Notes: generated by a model not told the origin, from the sequence alone. DNA of 64,000 nucleotides from Sphaerolaimus hirsutus (GCA_964036195.1 OZ038452.1:22393785-22457784); one strand, 5' to 3'. Shown: positions 47,201 to 57,760, numbered from the stretch's first letter. Translations and numbers: made by a program.

Positions 47201-50200
47201 CTAGCTTACACGTTGATGCAACTAACTTAACCCCATTCTGATGAAATATTGATCATGCTTTTTACTCAATATTCCTACGAAAAAATAACTGCCCCTTAGA
47301 ATAACTCCCGCCCCCTTGAATAAGTTCCCCCTCAGAAAGTTCTGAGGAAAAATTAACTCCCTTGGGGACTTATTCGAGGATTTACGGTAGATGTATTTAG
47401 CCTGTATTGAAAAAGTGTTTTTTCCATCCCTAGGACATATCTATTTATGAAATTCGTGCATGAAATGCCTGCCCTAGGTTATCATAGGTCATATAATTGA
47501 AGGGTTTGATTAGGTTATCCTGTCTCCAAAATGCATCAGTTTCGAGGTCTCCAATCAAAGAGCAGCTAAAAACGGCTCAAACGTATCTAAACCATGTGGA
47601 TGTATGCACAATGCACTGACTGTATTTCATGACTTGATCCGAGTCGGGGGTCATTATCTCCCTGAAATCAGTGAAGTCGTCCAACTCAGCGGTGGCCAGC
47701 CTGCCTTGAGCACCGTTGTCTCCAAGCATCTGTAGAAGCACAGAAATGTTATCTTTAATGTAACGGTGTACTTGCGTTTAACTGACCAACTTCACATTCT
47801 CAGAGCAGCTTTGTTTTTCCGTTGAAAAGTAATTATCACGATCTGTATAATCTGTGTCTGGATCTAGGTGTGTATATATATCTGTATCCGGAGTTGCGTA
47901 TTCGGTGCTTGAACTGATGTCAGTGTCGGCCACATCTTCGCGTAGCATAAATGAAATTAAGTCGGTCTATGTATTAGTTGATGGCCGTTTCAGTTACATG
48001 GACATCTGGTGAACAATCGAACATCTCTAAAATTGTACTCACATTGTCGAATGAGTTTGGGAAAAAAAATCATGCATAGCTATATTTTTGATAAATACTC
48101 TGCTTTTTATTTGCACTTATCGACTTATTTGCCATGGCACTTTTCCGACCCTTAGCGCCAAGCGCCAATGGCGCCAGAGCAAAATGGCGCCAAGTGCCAG
48201 AAGCGCCATGGCGCTTTTTGCTTTGGCGCTAGCGCCAAGCGCCAGCGCCAGGAATTTTGTTCCTGGCGCCAGCCAAAAATAGCGCCAAGCGCCAAAAGCG
48301 CCATGGCGCCAAGCGCCAATGGCGCCACAGGAAAATAGCGCCAAGCGCCAAAAGCGCCATGGCACTTTTTGCTTTGGCGCTAGCGCTAGGCGCCAGCGCC
48401 ATGGCGCTTTTACATCACTACAGTGCACTATGAGAAAAGTTGTCTGCTCTCCAAAAGCTTTGTGCCAGAATTCAGAATCAAAGGTGAGGCAAAACCAGGT
48501 ACAAATGAAAAATGTGCTTGAGGGTAGAACATTTAATTTGAAACCTCTTTTTTGTCTAGCTTGTGCTCCTGCATTGTCTGTAGCAGTTGTACTGCTTGTC
48601 AATGCGTGGGCTGTAGATGATGACACTGTCGTTGTTGATGATGACATTGCCGTGGATGATGACATTGCTGTGGATGACGACATTGTTGTGGATGATGACA
48701 TTGTTGTAGATGACAGTGTTCTTGTTGTGGATGATGGTGTTATTGTTGTTGATGATGGCATTGTTGTGGATGTTGGTTCTTCTGTTGTTATAGTGGATGA
48801 TGATGTTGTTGTGGCAGTTGGTTCTGTTGTTATTGTGGATGTTGGTTCTGTTGTTATTGTGGATGATGACGTTGTTGTGGATGTTGGTTCTGTTGTTGTT
48901 GTTGTGGATGATGACATTATTGTGGATGATGAAATTATTGTGGATGATGACATTGTTGTGGGTGTTGGTTCTGTTGTTATTGTGGATGATGACGTTGTTG
49001 TGGATGTTGGTTCTGCTGTTGTTATAGTGGATGTTGATGTTGTTGTGGTAGTTGGTTCTGTTGTTATTGTGGATGTTGGTTCTGTTGTTATTGTGGATGA
49101 TGACGTTGTTGTGGATGTTGGTTCTGTTGTTGTTGTTGTGGATGATGACATTATTGTGGATGTTGGTTCTGTTGTTATTGTGGATGATGACATTGTTGTG
49201 GATGTTGGTTCTGTTGTTGTTGTGGATGTGGATGATGACATTGTTGTGGATGATGGTGTCGTTGTTGTTGTTGTCAATGGTGGTGTTGTTGTTATGGACG
49301 ATGGTGTTGTGTCAGTTATGGTTGATTCTTGTTGATTGATGGTTGTTGTGAATGTTTGTGTTGTGGATGCTGCTGTAGATTGCATTGTTGCAGTGGTTTT
49401 GGTTTCTTCAATCATGCTGGTTGTTTCTTCTCCTTGATCTGTGCTGGATTCAGGATAATTTTGATCATATTCACTATAGTCTGCTGTTGTATCTTCAGTC
49501 ATAGATGTTGTTTCATCTCCTTGATCTGTGCTGGATCCAGGATAATTTTGATTATATTCACTATAGTCTGCTGTTGTATCTTCAGTCATAGATGTTGTTT
49601 CATCTCCTTGATCTGTGCTGGATTCAGGATAATTGTGATTATAATCACTATAGTCTGCTGTGGTATCTTCAATCATGGCAGTTGTTTCTTTTCCTTGATC
49701 GCTGCTGGATTCAGGATAATTCAGATCATATTGACCATAGATTGCTGTTGTATCTTCAATCATGGCTGTTGTTTCATCTCCTTTATCTGTGTTGGATTCA
49801 CTATCATAGCCAACATACACTGAACCATCACCACCAGACTCATATTGGCTGTCATTATAGCTACTTTCTGTGGTGCCTTCATTTTCCGAATTGTAGTAGT
49901 TGCCTGTGTCTGTTCCCTGGAGAAAAATGTATTCAAATAAACTACCGTATTACCTCGAATTATCCCTCCCCCCTTGAATTACCCCCCCCCCCTCGAATTA
50001 CCCCCCCCTCAAAATGGGCTGGGGAAAAAATAAACCCCCCCTCGAAATACCCGCCCCTTTGGAATGATGTATGTCATGTACATAATAAATACATCATGTA
50101 CGCAATGTACATGATGTATATTACTGTTAATTTGCATTGCAGCTACACATAGAGTAGTTTGTGTAGCTATCTAAGTTTTTATGTCAAAATATATCCTGTT

Positions 50201-53200
50201 TGGACACATTTATTACCTATTTTGGGTACGCAAATGCCTACTATTTACTATGATCCTTACAAAAATTTCTGACGAAATAATGAAAAACCCTCGAATAACC
50301 CCCCCCTCGAATAAACCACCCTCAAATTTTGTTGGCGAAATAATAAACCCCATGGGGGTATTTCGAGGTAATACGGTATCCACCAAGACATAAGTAATTT
50401 CAGACGAGTACTCAGCAGTTTGCCGAGTAGGAATACTGTATACCTGGGTTGCCAGGTCTTCACCACCATTGTGAGTTCCATAATCGGCATCTGGGGGGCC
50501 ATCCATAGATCCATAGTCGGGCTCGGACCCTTCATCATTGTCATATTGAGCGAGAAAAGTCGCAGGGGGAACTGAAAAATATAATATTAATGCCTAGGTA
50601 TACTCGGCGGACATGATACTCTGCCCTCGCACTCATTTATGTCTCGCGTTGGAAGCGTGCCACTGATGATAAAGAATGGATTTCTGTATTTAAAAGATGA
50701 AAGAAATCATTATTGTGAATAAGTAAACGTATAGCGTTATAACAGAGATGCCTTTTTCCACTTTTTTATGAAAATTGTATGCGTAAAAAATCGTTGGCAC
50801 ACTTCCAGCGGGAACCACGCGTGCAGGCTGTAAAGTGACTGGAGTATATGTTTGTACATACATGAGGCGGTAGGTACAACTTGGACAAGATTCCATTCGC
50901 GAATAATGTGAGTAAATTATAAATTCTAAATGCACAGTAACCTTTACAAGCCTAAAAACGCATAAATCTTACACATTTACACTCAAAAACGCTTAAAACG
51001 GCTATCAAATTGCCGCACATAATATGTTGCATAAAAAATATCGTGTTGGATGCATGAAAAACGACATTTTGCGTTTTGCCAGATCCTAATGATACTTATC
51101 CATTTATGTATTACAGTAGGTAGCCTGTCACCAACTACCTAATTTACCAATGACGGATACCTAATGGGCTTTTTATGAGCTGTCTTGCGTGCTCGCAGAG
51201 CTCTCCGTGTTTCACGCATTACCTACCCGCAGCCTTTAACCTCCCCAACAAACCAACTTACCTGCCGTGCCGTTCTCACTGCACGTGTACACGAAGCCGG
51301 TGGTTTGACTAGTCATGCCGGGCATCGCGGAACCGGCGCTCACGTCTCCCCAGGCACTGCGGTCATCCTCGCGCATTTGGATGTAGTTCTTGGCGCGTAG
51401 CTCGCCCGTGCAACTGCGGGGGTAAGTGGGGGTTTGATTAGGTTGGGGGGGGGGTTGGTGTGGGTTTTTTTTGACACTCCCAGACACTTAAATACGTTTG
51501 ATATTTTTCGTGACTTTTGACTGTGTGCATGATATTTTACGGTATCTGAGTGAAATTTTCACTCAAAATTGTTTATTCTTGTTCCATTTTGTCAATTCTC
51601 ACCTAAAAATAGCTATCTTGGGGTATACACATGGTTACATATAAATATACCTTTTTAGCTATATTTTACCTACATGCCGAGCGGATCTACAATCTACATG
51701 TCTACAGGCACGCGGCCTTTATAAATACCGTATTACCTCGAAATACCCCCATGGGGTTTTTTTATTTCGCCAGCAAAATTTGAGCGGGGGTTAATTCGAG
51801 GGGGGGGGGGTTATTCGAGGGTTTTTTTTTATTTCGTCCGAAATTTTCGTAAGGATCGTAGTAAATAGTGGGCATTTGCATACCAAAAATAGGTGATAAA
51901 TGTGTCCAAACAGGATATATTTGGACATAAAAACGTAGATAGCTACACAAACTAGTCTATGTGCAAATTAACAGTAATATACATCATGTACATTGTATAC
52001 ATGACGTACATCATTCCGAAGGGGGGGGGGGTTATTAGTTCCCCAGCCCATTTTGAGGGGGGTGGTTAATTCGAGGGGGGAGTAATTCAATGGAGGGGTA
52101 ATTCGAGGTAATACGGTATATTTACCACCTTGTACATAGTCACTCACTTGAAATAAATCTTAGCCATAGCCAGCTCCTTCTCATCAATCGACGCGTCTCC
52201 ATCGGCTAAAACCGCATCCGCATATATATCAACTCTCCTAGAAACAGCACTACTTTCCGACCCTAGGCAGCTGGCGTAGGGGCCGCACCTGTCGGCCGCG
52301 TCGTTGACGGCGCGCAGTTTGTGCTCGCCGTTGTGCCGCAGCGCGGACACGAGCAGCTTGGCGCTGGACGCCGCCTGGGTGGCGTTGATGGCCGCGTTGT
52401 TGGTGGACGACTGCAGCCCGAGGACGGGGTCGACTGCGGAGGGCGGTAGGGATTTATCGGGTGATGTGATGTGACGCCACATCAGTTTGGAAATCAGTGT
52501 GGAAATGTCATGTCGGCAAGATATCTATCACGCCAAAAAGTAACACATCTGACTGTGGACTCGACGCTCGGCGCCTGGCCTGCTTGGAGACACAATTTTT
52601 GACGACACATTTGACTCAACGCTAGAAAAAATCGATCCGTAATTAGGCACGGTTCTTTCGATGGGCACGAGTGGTGCTGTGGTGTTCACTTCACTTCACT
52701 AACTCACTTTTCTTCAACACTTCACTCCTTCCGAAGCTGCTGACCCCATCGCCTTGCAGCGCGTGCTTGTTCTGCGAGTAGTCGAGTTTGTATCACACAT
52801 ATAAACACCACAGTTACTCGAATAATTCCCGTTGAATAACCCCCCTCCCCCTGGTAGATCGAAAAATGCGCATTTACACAAGCGCTAATTATGACGCTGC
52901 AAACGAATGGTTCAAATGCAACTTACCTAGTAAAGAAACAAACGTATACCTACATAATCACGCATCTATATCTTTACTGTTAATTGCCGTCGAACACTCA
53001 AAAAAACACATAACAAAGTCGCCAAAAATAGGAAGAAAATGATAATTTGGTTGCGGAAAAAGGAATAGAAAATTTTCAGTAGTTTTTTTTATGAGCCACG
53101 CAATAATTTCGGCCGCACTGCACTGCAATGCGACAAACCCGAAAAATACGAATAACAAGAAGCGCACCTCTTCCCAATACTGAATGAACGGCTCCGTCAT

Positions 53201-55202
53201 GCGCTCATTAATGTTCATCACGACGTAGTCCATGCTGAGCAGTTCCTGCAGGCTGTCGCTGCACGGCACCTTGTCGCGCGGCAGGATGTTCAAATTGCAC
53301 ACAGTCACTGCCGGAAATTCGAATGTGTCGTTCGATTCCAGCACGCTCTGCAAGGTTGTGTTGACTTTTGATGAATTCCGAAAAGCTGCTGTTTTATTCA
53401 TCTTATACAGCCTGGCGCCCCAAATATCGTGTTTGCTAAAATATCCTTGACCCCTTGACCAAAACCCCATCTGTTAGACGAGTGAGGAAATAATAATTCC
53501 CCCTTGAATTATTCCCTCTTAAGAGATTTGATCAATTTGCTAGGACTTTTTTGAACAAAATTGTGATTATAAAGCAAAGTTTCTGAAATGAGTTGATAGA
53601 AACATGCTTAGAAATTTTGGCGACGAAATAATCCCGTCGAATAATCCCCCCTTGAATAGCCCCCCCCACGAAAAAGCCTGACGAAAAAATTATTTCCCAG
53701 AGGAATTATTCAAGTAAATACGGTACCAATAATGCGGTTTTCCAATAGTATTTACAGATAAACTGTCCAAATATGTTTAGAAATTGCGATCCTTATTTAT
53801 GTAATTTCTTAACTGACCTTTTCAATAATTTTTCAATCAGTCACCCTCGCGTTTGAAAAGTACGTTTATCAACTTTGTAATTACAGAAAAAAGTGACGAA
53901 ATAAAGTATACCGTATTTCCTCGAATTACCCCCCGGGGGGTTTATTTTTTCAGAGTGGAAATTTTGAGGGGGTATTTAGAGACGGGGGGTTTTTCGAGGG
54001 GGTATTTCGAGGAAATACGGTACGTACAATACGATTGTATAGTACGGTATTTACTTTCTCAGTCTGTATAACCGTTTGAGTAAGTCGTTTGAATGCGATT
54101 CGTTTTACGTCGGTCCGTGCGTCAAAAATACTTTTACGACTAGGTATTACACCAGAGAGAAATTTGAAAAAGACATAATAATGCTGATCGAATAATAAAT
54201 AATTATAAATAATGCACATGGTTGAAAATAGAGTGTATTACGTTTTTTATTAGCTCCGGTATTTGTGACTGAGGTATGGTTGATTAATTACCTTGTTTGT
54301 TTATACATCGTCAAGGGTTTCAATATCAGATGTAAATGTCAATTACCGTATTACCTCGAAATACCCCCATGGGGGTTTATTATTTCGCCAGCAAAATTTG
54401 AGGGGGGATCGTAGTAAATAGTAGGCATTTGCGTACCCAAAATAGGTAATAAATGTGTCCAAACAGTAATATACATCATGTACATTGCGTACATGACGTA
54501 TTTATTATGTACATGACGTACATACTTCCGAAGGGGGGGGGGTATTTCGAGGGGGGGGGGGTTATTATTTCCCCAGCCCATTTTGAGGGGGGGTTAATTC
54601 GAGGGGGGGGGGTTAATTCAAGGGGGGGATACTTCGAGGTAATACGGTATACTGATTACGCGTTAAAAAATTGTATGTATAATATAGGTATTTTTTGTTC
54701 GGAAAATGGAGACGTCAATGGAAAAGAAACGGAAAACAGAGAGAAAACCTTGCATGGAAACAGAAAAAAATGTAGAAATTTTGCCGGAAACAGAAAAAAA
54801 AATGCAGAAGTTTGCTGGAAACCATTTTTGGCGTATTTGAAAAACTTGCACGCAGGTTCACCAAATTGGCTGAAACAGAAACCAGAGAATTTAGCCAGAA
54901 AATCGAGAAAAAAAATACAAAATAATAATATCATTCAAAACAATATTCACTCTAAAATCCACACTAACCGAGTAACTGCTGGGGTGCTGCAGGTAGGTCT
55001 CGATCAACGTGACCATGTGGATGATGGTGGCCACCAATCCCGCCACGGTGACCAGCAGCCACATGAGCCTCAATATGGTCAGCTTTGAATGCCATATCAG
55101 ATTCAAGTGGCCCACTGTCTGGATCTCCAGGTATTCGGAACACGCCTCCCGCCTTTCATTAGGGGGAGTGTCTTGTTTGAGGTTGTCTTCCAGGTCGGGC
55201 AT
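41290..55202 (-). CDS. DEG/ENaC channel subunit with mucin-like extracellular insert, 16 exons
   Basis: Degenerin/epithelial sodium channel family; plasma membrane, predicted trimer. Exons: 55202-54969, 53347-53168, 52771-52708, 52433-52148, 51413-51262, 50571-50444, 49916-48545, 47935-47787, 47729-47621, 46922-46794, 45771-45492, 45237-45137, 43682-43478, 42912-42723, 42315-42155, 41407-41290; 3858 bases, 1285 residues, phases consistent throughout. TM1 is about residues 42-64, followed by FEFPAVTVCNLN. The Cys-rich palm/thumb has YGQCFVFN, GSEYGLRLTLFVNSEQY, APYEGDC, CTVACENFHLKRVCNC and CECKKACHQ. TM2 (about 1210-1236) follows YPFKQLLADVGGVLGLYLG. Exon 7 alone adds residues 349-805: four to five 29-residue acidic Tyr repeats, a Ser/Thr-rich mucin-like region, then RQKR (802-805), a furin-type site. 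Usual members are 500-900 residues. The N-terminal HG motif reads GH and the GxS pore motif reads GMT. The ATG at 55202 is chosen as the first in frame before TM1. Confidence 0.95.
41459..41615. repeat. CAACGATGG hAT-like fragment with CTGTGTTTTGAG tandem repeat
   Basis: CAACGATGGGTAA followed by three tandem units of CTGTGTTTTGAGGTTTTC plus AAAAATAA. It is the left-end structure of the element at 25608, with no right end or duplication. It lies in the last DEG/ENaC intron. Confidence 0.6.
41676..42101. repeat. CCGTATT-ended element with TTTATAGCACCC interior
   Basis: TACCGTATTTCTCCGTTTATA to TATAAACGGAGAAATACGGTA, a perfect 21-base pair of ends. The interior repeats AACACCCGGGTGTTA-like blocks. 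The first 13 bases match the main family; everything inside differs. It ends 54 bases from DEG/ENaC exon 15. Confidence 0.82.
42955..43320. repeat. CCTGTAAAATGTC repeat, long fold-back copy
   Basis: Blocks such as CCTGTAAAATGTCATGTGTC and their inverse GACATTTTACAGGGTC occur on either side of an ATCCAAATCATATG/TTTGGATAC centre near 43110. It lies in the DEG/ENaC intron between exons 13 and 14. Confidence 0.65.
43676..44577. mobile_element. 902-bp fold-back element providing the exon 13 splice acceptor
   Basis: Ends GGTCCGGCTGAAAAGTCCCC and GGGGACTTTTCAGCCGGACC are exact inverses. Each arm of about 270 bases is matched (for example GGTGCTCTAGCTCAATGCTG and CAGCATTGAGCTAGAGCACC). Flanks ATGTACAT and ATGTACTT agree at 7 of 8 positions. 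The left end carries TTTTCAG on the minus strand, the acceptor of DEG/ENaC exon 13, and the first seven exon bases. Confidence 0.75.
44692..44823. repeat. CCGTATT-family element, degraded copy
   Basis: AACGGTATTTCTCGGAGTACC to TTTCGAGGAAATATGG; several end positions have changed. Confidence 0.55.
44921..45107. repeat. CACACTAGTTTAC inverted repeat, second copy
   Basis: CGCACACTAGTTTACTGCC and its inverse at the right, with CTCATAAATCGGCTTTGAAC paired to GTTCAAAGCCGATTTATGAG inside. It ends about 30 bases before DEG/ENaC exon 12. Confidence 0.7.
45285..45474. repeat. TACTC-GGCGGACAT TA element beside an exon donor
   Basis: TACATGGCGGACATCA to TGATGTCTGCCGAGTA, bordered by TA. The interior matches 6366-6540 (CAGAATCCTACCATAATTTA). 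Its right end is 11 bases beyond the donor hexamer of DEG/ENaC exon 11. Confidence 0.7.
45923..46164. repeat. CCGTATT-ended element with GGGCACTATG interior
   Basis: TACCGTATTTCCCTGAGTATA to TTACTCGGAGACATACGGTA. TTCCCGGGGCACTATG inside is mirrored by GGCCCGGGCACTATGATC. Another variant interior under the common terminus. Confidence 0.72.
46273..46713. repeat. Two adjacent CCAGTTCCGCAAGTGG fold-back elements
   Basis: The first (46273-46498) and second (46495-46713) each open with GGGCCAGTTCCGCAAGTGG and close with CCACTTGCGGAAC(T/C)GGCACCAG. Their interiors are simple fold-backs of AAATGGCAAA and GAGTTAAGAGTT motifs. They share the junction CACCAGGGGCCAG. A related copy is at 61430. Confidence 0.75.
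46954..47389. repeat. CCGTATT-ended element, TTCGAATAAG subfamily
   Basis: TACCGTAAATCTTCGAATAAG to TTCGAGGATTTACGGTA. CCCCCCTCGAATAACTCCCC blocks alternate with inverse ones around a core that includes CATTGCATTAATTACGGG. It lies in a DEG/ENaC intron. Confidence 0.8.
48130..48421. repeat. GCGCCA-rich (TAGTGATG family) copy in a DEG/ENaC intron
   Basis: Dense GGCGCCAAGCGCCAAAAGCG repeats end in GGCGCTTTTACATCACTA. The left end is not recognisable and no 8-bp repeat is found. Open frames through it are products of the repeat. Confidence 0.7.
48600..49820 (-). repeat. Coding tandem repeats within DEG/ENaC exon 7
   Basis: About 49400-49820 encodes four to five copies of a 29-residue unit (DQGDETTSMTEDTTADYSEY, then a N-x-NYPxSST tail). 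About 48600-49370 encodes imperfect 6-12 residue units such as TTTEPTSTTTSSSTI. Both are long simple-sequence tracts, so copy number is expected to vary between individuals. Confidence 0.9.
49943..50378. repeat. CCGTATT-family TA element in a DEG/ENaC intron
   Basis: TACCGTATTACCTCGAATTAT to TTCGAGGTAATACGGTA. The core contains AATACATCATGTACGCAATG and TTTGCATTGCAGCTACACAT. It begins 27 bases from exon 7 and ends 66 bases from exon 6. Confidence 0.85.
50601..50846. repeat. TACTC-GGCGGACAT TA element, intact 246-bp copy
   Basis: TACTCGGCGGACATGATACTC at the left, GTAAAGTGACTGGAGTA at the right, bordered by TA. Paired blocks TTGGAAGCGTGCCA and TTGGCACACTTCCA give a long fold-back. It is the best reference copy for the elements at 60681 and 61088. 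Confidence 0.75.
51726..52118. repeat. CCGTATT-family TA element in a DEG/ENaC intron
   Basis: TACCGTATTACCTCGAAATAC to TTCGAGGTAATACGGTA; ATGTACATCATGTA-type core in the orientation opposite to 49943. It ends 30 bases from exon 4. Confidence 0.85.
53468..53725. repeat. CCGTATT-ended element, right part
   Basis: CTGTTAGACGAGTGAGGAAATA followed by CCCTTGAATTATTCCC blocks and a clear right end TATTCAAGTAAATACGGTA. The left end is missing; CAGTTACTCGAATAATTCCCG at 52812 could be a separate fragment. Confidence 0.6.
53910..54022. repeat. CCGTATT-family TA element, 113-bp copy
   Basis: TACCGTATTTCCTCGAATTAC to TTCGAGGAAATACGGTA, with GGTTTATTTTTTCAGAGTGG inside. Confidence 0.82.
54344..54649. 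repeat. CCGTATT-family TA element in DEG/ENaC intron 1
   Basis: TACCGTATTACCTCGAAATAC to TTCGAGGTAATACGGTA. The core has an internal deletion relative to 51726-52118. Confidence 0.83.
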
Positions 55203-55261
55203 TCTTTTTTGTAGATTTCTCAAGTTGGTTTGCGTTTCAAATTAGTGTTTAGTTAAAGAAA

Positions 55262-55706
55262 TGCCCTGCAGGGGGCAGTCCAGACCCTGTAAAGTGTAAA
55301 GTAAAGAAAAATGCCATGTAAATTGTCAAACAAATCAATGATTTTATTACTGAACTTTGCATGACGATGAGTGATGGAAAAGCGCCATGGCGCTGGCGCC
55401 TTACGCTAGTGGTAAAGGAAAAAGCGCCATGGCGCTATTTTGCTGTGGCGCCATTGGCGTTTGGCACCACACCTACAGAACGCGTCATGGCGCTTTTCCA
55501 AACCCCAGTGCCAAGCGCCAATGGCGCCAGAGCAAAATAGCGCCAAGCGCCAGTAGCGCCAGCGGCAGGCATTTTGTTCCTGGCGTCAGGCAAAAATAGC
55601 GCCAAACGCCAAAAGCGCCATGGCGATTTTTATGGGTGTTGCGCCAATGGCGCCACAGCACTAAAGCGCCAAGCGTCAAAAGCGCCATGGCGCTTTTCCA
55701 TCACTA
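55262..55706. repeat. CCTGTAAAGTG repeat followed by a GCGCCA-rich element
   Basis: 55262-55370 holds GGGGGCAGTCCAGACCCTG and related motifs. 55376-55706 begins AGTGATGGAAAAGCGCC and ends GGCGCTTTTCCATCACTA, so both ends of the TAGTGATG family are present. I could not match an 8-bp duplication. It lies just 5' of the DEG/ENaC gene. Confidence 0.7.
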
Positions 55707-55932
55707 GTCGTGAACATGTTTCCAGAGTGAGTTTTGGAGAAATAAATATGTTTTTGGAAATGAGCTAAAAAAATCAATTTTGGCTGAAAAATTTGAAAGA
55801 AAATCTACCACAGATACGCAGTAGCGTACCTAATGTTAGGGAAGGATTTAGGAGGACAACTGCCACTGAAAGCAGACCACTTGATATCGACATAAATACC
55901 TTAACTTAAACGCAAATTCATAGCCCAATGAC

Positions 55933-56360
55933 TAACGATGGCAAAAAAAGATTCGAAAATTAGAAAACGTTCCGAATTTTCGAATTGTTATGGACTTTTC
56001 GAATTTTTGAGCACGTGGTGAAAAAAAATACATAAAAATCTATATTTTTCAAAAGATTCGGAAAGTCTTTTCAAATTTTTTTAGGGAATTGAAGTCATTG
56101 GTATTGATATATGAAAATAAGGTTTAAAAAAGTTATACGAACTGATGACCATCCAAATACTGCATTTAAAGCTTTAAATCCAATTTTTTTCCAAAAAATT
56201 CGAAAAGTACTTTAAAAAATTCAAGACTACACATAAAATTTGAAAACTACCAAAAAATTCGAAAAGTATTTTGTGGAAAAATTCGAAAATTCGAAAAGTC
56301 ATTTTAGAAAAAAATACTTAAAAATTTAAATACTTTTTTCAGGAGGGTTTGCCATCGTTA
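55933..56360. mobile_element. TAACGATGG hAT-like element, 428-bp copy
   Basis: TAACGATGGCAAAAAAAG to GGGTTTGCCATCGTTA. Flanks CCAATGAC (55925-55932) and CCGATGAC (56361-56368) match at 7 of 8. It is filled only with TTCGAAAA-type arms and lacks the composite insert of the longer copies. Confidence 0.82.
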
Positions 56361-56579
56361 CCGATGACTAACATGAGTCTAACACAGATATTGATAAATG
56401 TTTTGTCCATGAAAAATTGCAAACCTGTATCAATCCACTTTCATGTAATTAATTTTGCCGTAGTAATTTAACCACATAAAATTCAAGCCTAAAATTTCAC
56501 AGCAAAATTAGCTAATTACGTAAATGTGGATTGTGGATGATACAGGTCTCTATAACTTGTCATGGATGAAGTAGGTATT

Positions 56580-56985
56580 GCCGTATTTCTTCTAATAGAA
56601 CGGCATACCTCCAATAGAACGGCAAGTTTTGTTCTGTTTTTGCACTCACGAAAACAATAGAACGGCAGCCTCTAATTGAACGGCACTTCCAATAGTACAG
56701 CAGGTAGAACATTGGGAGTGTGCCAAAACACAAAAATAAATTAAAAGTGGACGGTGGGAATGCTTTAAGTATTCAAATCGGTGTCAAATCTCAAATTGAT
56801 TAACAACATTCCTGACGCTTCATTGAACAAAATCAGTACCTATGCTGAAATGAGAAATCTGTGAAAGAATTGGTGAAAAAAATAACGGCAGCCTCCAATA
56901 GAACGGCACCTCCAATAGAACGGCATGTAAAAAAGTTGGCGAAAAAAAAGAACGGCGCTCTTCTAAATATAAGAAGAATACGGTA
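56580..56985. repeat. CCGTATT-ended element with TAGAACGGCA interior
   Basis: GCCGTATTTCTTCTAATAGAAC to AAGAAGAATACGGTA. CCAATAGAACGGCA is repeated at least six times. Same subfamily as 35253-35601. Confidence 0.75.
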
Positions 56986-57334
56986 TGTTTTTTCTCTTCT
57001 TTTTTGAACAATTCATTACCTAATAATGACATCATGATGGAGTGTTTCTCTCGGACAAGTACATAGCATGCAGTCAGACGAGTATGTCTCTTTCGGTCAT
57101 CAATCCGCAACCAAGCGTAGCCAAGGCCACACACATTTGTTTGCCGCCGCTTGACGCACGCTTCATTTAAGTTCAAAATGCGTACTCCTGTTAGTAAGCA
57201 TTTGATTATGATTAAATAGAGGTAGGTATTGACATTTGTTGCAAACTTGTGTGGTGGTCGGTGGACCATGACCGTGTAGTGGCGGTGGATATATTTAACC
57301 TGATAGGTCATTTGTGTGATCGATGGTGCGCAGC

Positions 57335-57760
57335 TAACGATGGCAAACCCTTTCGAAAAATAGTAGGTATTTAAATTTTAAATGTTTTTCCCAAAATGAC
57401 TTTCCGAATTTTTTAATTTAGTTTTCGAATTTTCGCTTTTTTTAGTACTTTTCAAATTTTCGAATTTTGTATCATTACTTTTCAAATTTTTCTAAAAAAA
57501 TTATTGTATTTCGATTTTTTTCTGATTTTGAAGACAATTACCTATTTATTACGGCTTTCCAAACAGTTACTGCAGCAACATTTCATGTTCTGCCGCTTCA
57601 AAAAGACTGTGCAACTTTTTTCTGCATTTTGTGTGCATTTTTCAACAAGAATACCCCCAAAAAACTCGACGAGTCGAAAACCTTTTCGAATTTTTCTAGA
57701 AAAAAATCTATTTTTGATTTTTTGAAAGGGGTGAAATAATTTTTTCTGTTTGCCATCGTA
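57335..57760. mobile_element. TAACGATGG hAT-like element, 426-bp copy
   Basis: TAACGATGGCAAACCC to TGTTTGCCATCGTA, with the right end one base short. GTGCGCAGC and GTGCGCAAC flank it, agreeing with an 8-bp duplication once that missing base is allowed for. Confidence 0.75.

Noticed and set aside
48117-48540. Minus frame continuing past DEG/ENaC exon 7 into Ala/Trp-rich sequence
   Set aside because: Translation of GCGCCA repeats in the intron; a donor at 48544-48543 ends the exon before it.
48319-49335. 338-codon plus-strand frame rich in Val and Asp
   Set aside because: It is the antisense shadow of the Thr/Ser codons of DEG/ENaC exon 7; the minus frame joins flanking exons in phase and this one does not.
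49329-49823. Cys- and Ile-rich plus-strand frame of 164 codons
   Set aside because: Antisense to the acidic Tyr repeats of the same exon; its apparent Cys pattern only reflects the 87-base coding repeat.
52811-53725. A single CCGTATT element spanning DEG/ENaC exon 2
   Set aside because: The left piece at 52812 and the right end at 53725 face each other, but the sequence between includes an intact exon and no paired arms, so they are treated as separate fragments.
54656-54934. Phe/Ser-rich minus-strand frame beside DEG/ENaC exon 1
   Set aside because: Low-complexity intron sequence after a good donor at 54968-54967.
56820-57311. 163-codon minus-strand frame
   Set aside because: Its C-terminal third lies in the TAGAACGGCA element and the rest has no recognised domain or splice support.
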